From: CAYJIX01 sp964370375
GTDB taxonomy: Bacteria; Desulfobacterota; Desulfovibrionia; Desulfovibrionales; Desulfovibrionaceae
Reading direction: 5' to 3'
NCBI GenBank assembly: GCA_964370375.1
Contig: CAYJIX010000028.1
Span: 1 to 28,129 of the forward strand
DNA length: 28,129 nucleotides
Shown here: positions 22,332-28,129 of the stretch, piece after piece
Numbering within the stretch: position 1 is the first letter of the stretch
Layout: the number at the start of each line of letters is the position of its first letter
Translations under genes and position numbers: made by a program
The notes under the pieces: generated by a model
The model's input: the letters and a program-made list of their open reading frames with translations, nothing else
Databases searched by the model: none
Told to the model about the DNA's origin: nothing

Positions 22332-23763
22332 TACTGCTAATAGTGCTTCTGCCTACAAAGGCAGAAGCACTGATTCTAGCACTGTAACGGCGGACTTGCT
22401 CCGCCGTGTACCCCCTCATAGCGTAGAAGCCGAACAGGCTGTTTTGGGGGGGATTTTTTTGCGTAACAACGTGTTCCACTCCATTGTGGACCTTGTTATT
22501 TCCGAAGATTTTTATATCCCATCCCACAGTATCATTTTTGCTGCTTTTGTTGAGCTTTATCGGCGCAGTGCTCCTATTGACTTGGTATCGGTAGCCACCT
22601 ACCTGCAAGACAATAACAATTTAGAAGCTGCCGGAGGCTCTGTCTATTTAGCCGAACTTGCCAGTAAGGTGGTGAGCGGAGCCAATGCCGAATATTATGC
22701 CACCTTAGTGCGCGATAAGGCTTTGCAACGTTCGCTAATCACTGTCTGTGCAGATATCATAGGCAATAGCTTTGACACCTCACGCGATGTGAACTCCCTG
22801 CTTAGCGAATCTGAGCAAGCTGTCTTTGCCGTGGCTGATCGCACAAGCTCGGGTAAAAAATTTAAAAGCTCAAAAGACCTTATTGCAGAAGTTTTTGAAG
22901 AATTGACCATGCGCATGGAACGCAACGAAAGCGTTACAGGCGTTACCACAGGTTATACACGTTTGGATTCGTTGACAGCAGGTTTGCAACCGTCTGACCT
23001 TGTGATTGTGGCAGCGCGTCCCTCCATGGGTAAAACAGCTTTTGCCTTAAACATGGCCATGCGCGCAGCTGTGCAAGACAATGTTCCTGTAGCCATCTAT
23101 TCCCTTGAAATGTCAATGGAACAGCTTATGATGCGGATGCTGTGCTCGTGGGGAAAGGTGAACCTTGCGGACGTTAGGCGTGGTTTTCTTGAGCAGGATG
23201 CCTGGAACCGTTTGTACGCAGCAGCAGATGTACTTGGAAAAGCCCCTATTTTTATTGACGATAGCCCAAGTTTAACCCCTATGGAATTGTCCGCCAGAAC
23301 CCGCAGGCTGAAAGCTGAAGCGGGTGTTGGCATGGTTATGGTAGACTATTTACAGCTTATGCGCTCAGCCAAGCGTACAGATTCGCGCGAACAAGAAATT
23401 TCGGATATCTCACGATCCCTAAAAGCCCTTGCAAAGGAAATGGACATCCCTGTGGTTGCGCTATCGCAGCTCAATCGTAAGCTTGAAGAGCGCGGCGACA
23501 AACGGCCCTTGCTTTCAGACTTGCGTGAATCAGGCGCCATTGAACAAGATGCAGACGTTATTATGTTCATCTACCGCGACGAAGTGTACAACAAAAATCC
23601 AGACAACCCCGCCAAAGGAACAGCAGAAATCATTATCGGCAAACAACGTAACGGGCCTGTAGGTATGGCAACCTTGGCATATGTTGCCCCCTTTACCGCG
23701 TTTGAAGACCTTGAACCTGTCTCGGTCCCCTCTGAAATAGTGAAAGTACAGCCTGCGTTTTAG
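22270..23763 (+). CDS. dnaB: Replicative DNA helicase DnaB
   Basis: 497 aa. It is the hexameric 5'-3' helicase of the replication fork. The DnaB N-terminal domain (about 42-150) begins at DLLRRVPPHSVEAEQAVLGG. The RecA-like C-terminal domain (about 205-470) has Walker A ARPSMGKT (249-256), Walker B VMVDYLQLM (356-364) and the SQLNRK motif (399-404). The first 40 residues are a Gln/Asn/Ser/Thr-rich extension without a family match. The first ATG, at 22270, lies inside rplI and has only AGG 7 bases upstream. A TTG at 22246 is also in frame. No ATG exists between the rplI stop and the conserved domain, so a long overlap or a non-ATG start is unavoidable. A 12-bp hairpin lies within the extension. 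Confidence 0.96.
   Translation: MSNLPLQTPAPNQPARTSQNNTANSASAYKGRSTDSSTVTADLLRRVPPHSVEAEQAVLGGIFLRNNVFHSIVDLVISEDFYIPSHSIIFAAFVELYRRSAPIDLVSVATYLQDNNNLEAAGGSVYLAELASKVVSGANAEYYATLVRDKALQRSLITVCADIIGNSFDTSRDVNSLLSESEQAVFAVADRTSSGKKFKSSKDLIAEVFEELTMRMERNESVTGVTTGYTRLDSLTAGLQPSDLVIVAARPSMGKTAFALNMAMRAAVQDNVPVAIYSLEMSMEQLMMRMLCSWGKVNLADVRRGFLEQDAWNRLYAAADVLGKAPIFIDDSPSLTPMELSARTRRLKAEAGVGMVMVDYLQLMRSAKRTDSREQEISDISRSLKALAKEMDIPVVALSQLNRKLEERGDKRPLLSDLRESGAIEQDADVIMFIYRDEVYNKNPDNPAKGTAEIIIGKQRNGPVGMATLAYVAPFTAFEDLEPVSVPSEIVKVQPAF
22342..22371 (+). repeat. 12-bp perfect hairpin in the 5' coding part of dnaB
   Basis: AGTGCTTCTGCC (22342-22353) and GGCAGAAGCACT (22360-22371) enclose a 6-nt loop, 10 bases after the rplI stop. 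It looks like a terminator stem but has no T-run. It could be a processing site or a translation brake between ribosomal protein and helicase messages. Confidence 0.75.
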
Positions 23764-24364
23764 CAAGTGTAAGCCTTTCGTAGGCAGTAGTATCCGTATT
23801 GCGAATTTTTAAAGTGCGATGCATACTTTTTCCACTGCAAAAAAAACGTGCTTAGAACACGCATTTTAAGATATTGAAGCAATATGAATGCTTATTGCGA
23901 CGAAAATAAACCAAGATGTATGCCTGGTGCGCCCAAAAATATGAATTAAAGTTCTATGCAGAAAAAGGCATAAAAATGCGTTTTTTTAGCAGTCATTATC
24001 CCAGAGCGTAGCTTTTTTTCAAATATTCCCACAAAATCCGGTAATGCAGCTTTCAAAGGTTAGAGTGCATTTTTTTTTAGTGGGGTATCTCTTTACGGGG
24101 TGCCTTAGTCCTTTTGCTTTTGGCTATGGCCCTTTCTTGCTATTTGAGAGTTGTTATATTACAGTTATAACATACAAGTCTTTTTGTTTCTATGTTTCTG
24201 TAGGGCTTGCAATAATCGTGCACGTGTAAACGTTGTATAACAGCCTGTTGAAAAAGCTCTTTTTAAAGGACAAGATGAAAAGCGTAAGGGGGCATTTTTC
24301 AACAGCCTTATGATTGCGCAATTTGTCCGGTTACATTGGTAGTCATTAAATCTTCGAGAATGTT
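23764..24364. other. 601-bp intergenic region between dnaB and the histidine kinase
   Basis: A/T-rich and without a supportable gene. A hydrophobic frame at 24044-24229 has no ribosome site. Weak hairpins with T-runs occur near 23968-23987 (GCAT-AAAA-ATGC then GTTTTTTT), which might end dnaB transcription. A 7-bp dyad is at 24152-24172 and a 61-bp element with inverted ends at 24245-24305. Confidence 0.65.
24245..24305. repeat. 61-bp element with 11-bp inverted ends
   Basis: CTGTTGAAAAA (24245-24255) and TTTTTCAACAG (24295-24305) are perfect inverted repeats around 39 bases. Ends of the type GCTGTTGAAAAA are familiar from insertion-sequence termini. This could be a remnant or miniature element. 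There is no obvious target duplication. Confidence 0.45.
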
Positions 24365-26740
24365 ATGATAAACGATACCTCTACCATGTGTGATGCAAAA
24401 AACGGCGAGCAAAAAATAGAGCGCACGTTCAGAATATTCAGTTTAATCCTGTTTGCCTTTTTTTGCGCGCTTCTTTTATGGGCAACGTATGGGATCATAC
24501 GTTCTACCACTCGTGAAGTTTCAAGGGACTATGCAGAGCTTTACTCCATCAAAACAACTGGAATTATCAACAGTTATTTAACAAGGGAGATTGCACTTTT
24601 ATCAAAAGCAGCCCAATCTAAAGCCGTTGTAGAATGGTTTTTGGATGAGCACGACAGCATAAAAAAAGATGCGGCCTATGCAGAAATGCAAAGCTTTTTA
24701 AATGTTCTTGACAGTAACCTGTTGTATTTTGGCATCAAAGAGTCAGGACATGAGTTTAGCATAGACCTTAATACCACTCGAGAAAATTTTATACACAGTG
24801 CCATCCTTTCTGCAAGCGGCGTTGACGATGGTTGGTTTTTTGAAAGCGCAGCTTCTCCTTACAAATATGTTTTAAATATAGATGTTGATAAGATACAACA
24901 ACGTGAAATGTTATGGGTCAATCATAAGGTGTGTGATGAAGATAATCAAATAGTAGGTATTCTTTCCACAGGCTTTGTACTTAAAGAAATATTAGGCCAT
25001 GCCTTTGCTAACTATCAGCAATCAGAAATACGAGGAATGATAATAGACAGCAAAGGTTTTGTTCAAGTAGATAGCATGCAAAATGCCACAACCTTTTTTG
25101 ATGATAGCACCTTTAACATACAAAGTGTTTTTAACTGGCCTGTGTTTACTGAAGGTTTAACAAAGCACCTTGATGGTATTCGACAGTATTTTACCCTATA
25201 TGATGAACCTGTTATTGTAGAATTGCCTGAAAATAGATCCTATAGTTTTGTGTCTATATCCCCTATAGCAACTACAGATTGGTCAGTTGTAACGCTTTTT
25301 AATACAGATTCTCTTTTTACATTCAAGCATCTGCAAGGATTGATATATATAATCGTAGGCATATTGGTATTGTATACTCTTACCGCAAGGCTTATGAGTA
25401 AAAAACTTATTTTTACTCCCTTAACTCTTTTGCTGCAAAGCCTTGAACAAACAAGCTCGCGCGGCGAAGGCATTATTTACGGGCTTGAAAGGCAGGATGA
25501 ATTTGGCAGGCTATCGCGTACTATTAATGATTTGCGCAATGACCTTGATGCCTATAATAAAGAAATGGAGCAAGTTGTAGAACAAGCCCACTCTGCCAGT
25601 CGCGCAAAATCAACATTTTTAGCCAATATGTCGCATGAAATGCGCACACCAATGAATGCCATTATAGGCATGTCAAAAATAGCTCAAGATACCAATTGCA
25701 TAGATAAAATCAGAAGCTGCATTGCTAAAATTGAAAGTGCTTCTGTTCACCTGTTAGGGGTTATCAATGATGTTTTGGACATGTCCAAAATTGAAGCAGG
25801 AAAAATTGATATACACCTTGATACCTTTGACCTGACAAATTTATTGCAACGCATTGAAGGGGTTATTGCCTTTAAAATACAAGAAAAAGGGCAAGTCCTT
25901 ACGATCACAACAAGCCCTGATATGCCCAAATATATCGTTGCAGACGAACAACGATTGGCGCAAGTTTTGACAAATCTACTTTCTAATGCAGAAAAATTCA
26001 CGCCTGCAAAAGGGCAGATCTTTTTTAACGCGCGAGTGCTTAAGCAACAAGACCTAACGTGTACCCTTGAATTTAGCGTGCAAGATACAGGTATTGGAGT
26101 TAGCGATAGCCAAAAAGAGCTGTTGTTTAAGCCTTTTCAGCAAGCAGATTCCCACATAGCAAAAAAATTTGGCGGTACAGGCCTTGGTCTGGCTATTTGT
26201 AAACAAATTGTGCAGCTTATGGGGGGAGACATTCATCTGGATTCTGTTGAAGGAAAAGGCACAACCATTACCTTTACCATAGAATGTACTCTTGCTGAAG
26301 GTGACGCAGTACATATGTATGAAGAAAGCGTGGCAAAGCATGAAGAAGGCAGTTTAGATTTTTCAGGAAAACGTATTTTGTTGGTAGAAGATGTTGAAAT
26401 CAACCGCGAAATAGTAATGGCTATTCTTGAAAATACAAATGTTTGTATCGATATTGCCGAAAACGGATTGCAAGCAGTCAAGATATTAGAAGAAAACGTA
26501 GACAGTTACCATATGATTTTAATGGATATACAAATGCCGGAAATGGACGGCTATACAGCAACCATGCACATACGAGCCCTTAACACGTCATGGGCACAAC
26601 GTATCCCCATTGTTGCCATGACAGCCAATGCCTTTCGCGAAGATATTGAGCGATGTAAAGAGGTTGGCATGAATGAGCACCTTGGTAAGCCTCTTGATTT
26701 TAACGAAGTATTGCTCAAATTGCGCAAGTTTTTAGGCTAA
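24365..26740 (+). CDS. Hybrid sensor histidine kinase/response regulator with periplasmic Cache-type sensor
   Basis: 791 aa inner-membrane protein. Transmembrane helix 1 is at about 22-45. A periplasmic sensor of about 280 residues, resembling a double Cache domain, is followed by helix 2 (about 324-344) and a HAMP-like linker (345-400). The HisKA domain carries H424 (NMSHEMRTPM). The HATPase domain shows the N box NLLSNAEKF (537-545), G1 DTGIG (574-578) and G2 GGTGLGLA (603-610). A C-terminal receiver domain (about 668-790) has the acidic pair E675/D676, the phosphoacceptor D721 (LMDIQMPEMDG) and K775. It senses an extracellular small molecule and autophosphorylates. The output partner is not in the window, and a separate Hpt or response regulator would be needed. 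The ribosome site before the ATG at 24365 is weak. Confidence 0.9.
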   Translation: MINDTSTMCDAKNGEQKIERTFRIFSLILFAFFCALLLWATYGIIRSTTREVSRDYAELYSIKTTGIINSYLTREIALLSKAAQSKAVVEWFLDEHDSIKKDAAYAEMQSFLNVLDSNLLYFGIKESGHEFSIDLNTTRENFIHSAILSASGVDDGWFFESAASPYKYVLNIDVDKIQQREMLWVNHKVCDEDNQIVGILSTGFVLKEILGHAFANYQQSEIRGMIIDSKGFVQVDSMQNATTFFDDSTFNIQSVFNWPVFTEGLTKHLDGIRQYFTLYDEPVIVELPENRSYSFVSISPIATTDWSVVTLFNTDSLFTFKHLQGLIYIIVGILVLYTLTARLMSKKLIFTPLTLLLQSLEQTSSRGEGIIYGLERQDEFGRLSRTINDLRNDLDAYNKEMEQVVEQAHSASRAKSTFLANMSHEMRTPMNAIIGMSKIAQDTNCIDKIRSCIAKIESASVHLLGVINDVLDMSKIEAGKIDIHLDTFDLTNLLQRIEGVIAFKIQEKGQVLTITTSPDMPKYIVADEQRLAQVLTNLLSNAEKFTPAKGQIFFNARVLKQQDLTCTLEFSVQDTGIGVSDSQKELLFKPFQQADSHIAKKFGGTGLGLAICKQIVQLMGGDIHLDSVEGKGTTITFTIECTLAEGDAVHMYEESVAKHEEGSLDFSGKRILLVEDVEINREIVMAILENTNVCIDIAENGLQAVKILEENVDSYHMILMDIQMPEMDGYTATMHIRALNTSWAQRIPIVAMTANAFREDIERCKEVGMNEHLGKPLDFNEVLLKLRKFLG

Positions 26741-26938
26741 ATGGCTAGGCAGTAAAAAGGCAAAAATCATTGTGCGCACCATAACTCGTGTTTTGGCTTT
26801 TGTAAGATTCTATCTTTGCCGATCTTTTATCATGCGCAAGCAGCCTATTATGCTTGACGTTTGCACTTTGGCTTACGGTTAGGCGAAAGCTTAAGCAACT
26901 TACCGTTGGGGCTAGGGGCAAGGTCTGCGTAAAGAAGC

Positions 26939-26967
26939 TTGTTTTACTAAACATTGTAGTTTATACA
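26939..26967 (+). promoter_or_regulatory. Candidate rlmN promoter giving a leaderless message
   Basis: TTGTTT (26939-26944), a 17-base spacer and TATACA (26962-26967). The predicted transcription start would fall at about 26974-26975, on the rlmN ATG. That ATG has no Shine-Dalgarno site. The match to consensus is moderate, so this is tentative. Confidence 0.35.
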
Positions 26968-26974
26968 TCTTTAC

Positions 26975-28048
26975 ATGATTGATATTCTTGGACTCAGCTA
27001 TGCTGAACTTTGTCATTTTATGAGCACAGAGCTTGGCGAGCCTCTTTTTCGCGCAAGTCAAGTGTGGCAATGGCTATGGCAAAAAAACGCGCCTGATTTT
27101 GCGGCCATGACCAATGTTTCCAAGGCGACTCGTACACGTTTGGCAGAGAAGGCCTTTATTTTTCGTCCCAAAGTGGTGCAGGTGCAAACGTCAACCGACG
27201 GTACCGAAAAACTATTGCTAGAGTTGCACGACGGTGCGCTTGTGGAAACGGTCATCATCCGCAGCACAGCAAAGGACGGCTCCATTCGCGTGGCCCAATG
27301 CCTTTCCTGCCAGGTTGGTTGTGCCATGGGCTGTACCTTTTGCAGCACTGCCGGCATGGGATTTGTGCGTAACATGAGCCCTGCTGAAATTTTGGGCCAG
27401 GTTTTGGTGGCGCGTGAACGCCTTAACGATACTAGGCCGGATAGGCCTATCATACGTAACCTCGTGTTTATGGGGATGGGGGAGCCGCTTTTAAACCTTA
27501 AAGCAATCATGCACAGCCTTACAACCCTAAGCCATGAGCAGGGGCTTCGTTTTTCTCCGCGGCGGATAACGGTTTCTACCTGCGGTATCCAAAAAGGCCT
27601 GCGTGAACTTGGCGAAAGCGGTTTGGCTTTTTTAGCGGTTTCTTTGCACGCTCCAAACCAAGCGTTGCGCGAAAGCATTATGCCCAAAGCTGCCAAATGG
27701 CCTTTGGATGAGCTTTTGCAGGCTTTGGCTTCCTATCCGCTCAAAACACGCGAGCATATTACGTTTGAATACCTCCTTTTAGGGGGTGTCAACGACCAAC
27801 CGGAACACGCCCGCGAGCTGGCCAAACGTATTGCGCCGCTTAAAAGCAAGCTCAACCTCATTGCCTATAACCCTGCCCACGGGCCTGTGGAAGCAGGCCG
27901 TTCTTACACGGCCCCTACACCACAAGACATTTTAGCGTTTGAAAAAATTCTATGGGGCAAGGGGGTTACGGCTATTTTACGCAAAAGCAAAGGGCAAGAC
28001 ATAAACGCTGCCTGTGGCCAGCTGGCAACGCAACACGATAGAGCATAA
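26975..28048 (+). CDS. rlmN: Dual-specificity 23S rRNA/tRNA adenine-C2 methyltransferase RlmN
   Basis: 357 aa radical-SAM enzyme that methylates C2 of A2503 in 23S rRNA and A37 in some tRNAs. The radical-SAM cluster cysteines are C116-x3-C120-x2-C123 (GCAMGCTFC). The methyl-carrying cysteine is C347 (DINAACGQL), and E91 (LVETVI) matches the conserved glutamate. The SAM-contacting GMGEPL is at 167-172 and the SLHAP motif at 223-227. The N-terminal helical domain begins within a few residues of the start, as expected. There is no ribosome site before the ATG. It lies 234 bases after the histidine kinase gene, appears to be its own transcription unit, and is followed by a terminator. Confidence 0.97.
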   Translation: MIDILGLSYAELCHFMSTELGEPLFRASQVWQWLWQKNAPDFAAMTNVSKATRTRLAEKAFIFRPKVVQVQTSTDGTEKLLLELHDGALVETVIIRSTAKDGSIRVAQCLSCQVGCAMGCTFCSTAGMGFVRNMSPAEILGQVLVARERLNDTRPDRPIIRNLVFMGMGEPLLNLKAIMHSLTTLSHEQGLRFSPRRITVSTCGIQKGLRELGESGLAFLAVSLHAPNQALRESIMPKAAKWPLDELLQALASYPLKTREHITFEYLLLGGVNDQPEHARELAKRIAPLKSKLNLIAYNPAHGPVEAGRSYTAPTPQDILAFEKILWGKGVTAILRKSKGQDINAACGQLATQHDRA

Positions 28049-28049
28049 G

Positions 28050-28087
28050 AAAAAACTCCCCATAGCGAAACTAAGGGGAGTTTTTTT
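28050..28087 (+). terminator. Rho-independent terminator of rlmN
   Basis: ACTCCCC (28055-28061) pairs with GGGGAGT (28075-28081), extended by A-T pairs on the outside. A run of seven Ts ends at 28087. It starts 2 bases after the rlmN stop codon. Confidence 0.92.
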
Positions 28088-28129
28088 CTAAGAAATTGCC
28101 CTATTACAACAATTGCCTAGCAAAAGAAG

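Noticed and set aside
24044..24229. 61-codon hydrophobic + strand frame between dnaB and the kinase
   Set aside because: No Shine-Dalgarno site, no family resemblance, and the hydrophobicity follows from T-rich DNA.
1..28129. tRNA, rRNA, CRISPR arrays, complete insertion sequences and prophage genes
   Set aside because: None seen by reading both strands; only short inverted-repeat elements suggest past mobile DNA.

Overview
The window looks like a draft-genome or metagenome scaffold from a Gram-negative, anaerobic deltaproteobacterium of the Desulfovibrionaceae type. The support is the rpsF-rpsR-rplI-dnaB order, a zinc-ribbon S18, a type III glutamine synthetase beside a large-subunit glutamate synthase, a NifA-like sigma-54 activator, and outer-membrane (TonB) genes. 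Base composition is moderate. A run of exactly 100 Ns (2519-2618) marks an unsized assembly gap. The genus is not determined.

Layout. (1) 1-77: 3' end of an unknown + strand gene and its terminator. (2) 2379 to 191, minus: a purine nucleosidase/phosphorylase-like gene, an APRT-like phosphoribosyltransferase and ispH, closely spaced. (3) 2739-4355, plus: a GAF/AAA+/Fis sigma-54 activator. (4) 13148 to 4412, minus: a TonB-dependent receptor, a periplasmic M16 protease with two M16 halves, an ABC ATPase and a nine-helix ABC permease. (5) 20462 to 13386, minus: type III glutamine synthetase (sigma-54-type promoter), then the glutamate synthase large subunit, separated by a long palindromic element. 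(6) 21231-23763, plus: rpsF-rpsR-rplI-dnaB. (7) 24365-26740, plus: a Cache-domain hybrid histidine kinase. (8) 26975-28048, plus: rlmN and its terminator.

Most interesting region: the receptor/M16 protease/ABC transporter cluster has the same kinds of genes as the FusA-FusC-FusD (Pectobacterium) and YddB-PqqL-YddA (E. coli) protease-associated import systems. There, a TonB receptor brings an iron-containing protein into the periplasm and an M16 protease cuts it. Here both the receptor and the protease gene have a Fur-box-like dyad lying on a sigma-70-like promoter. I read the cluster as a candidate iron-regulated protein-piracy system whose ABC transporter is of a different architecture. This is inference from gene content and sites, not proof.

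Second theme: nitrogen control. glnA carries a -24/-12 promoter with exact GG-N10-GC spacing. A 22-base site upstream of it matches 19 of 22 bases of a site just upstream of the NifA-like activator gene.

Several gene starts were moved downstream to the ATG with a Shine-Dalgarno site (ABC ATPase, M16 protease, TonB receptor, glnA, rpsR, rplI).
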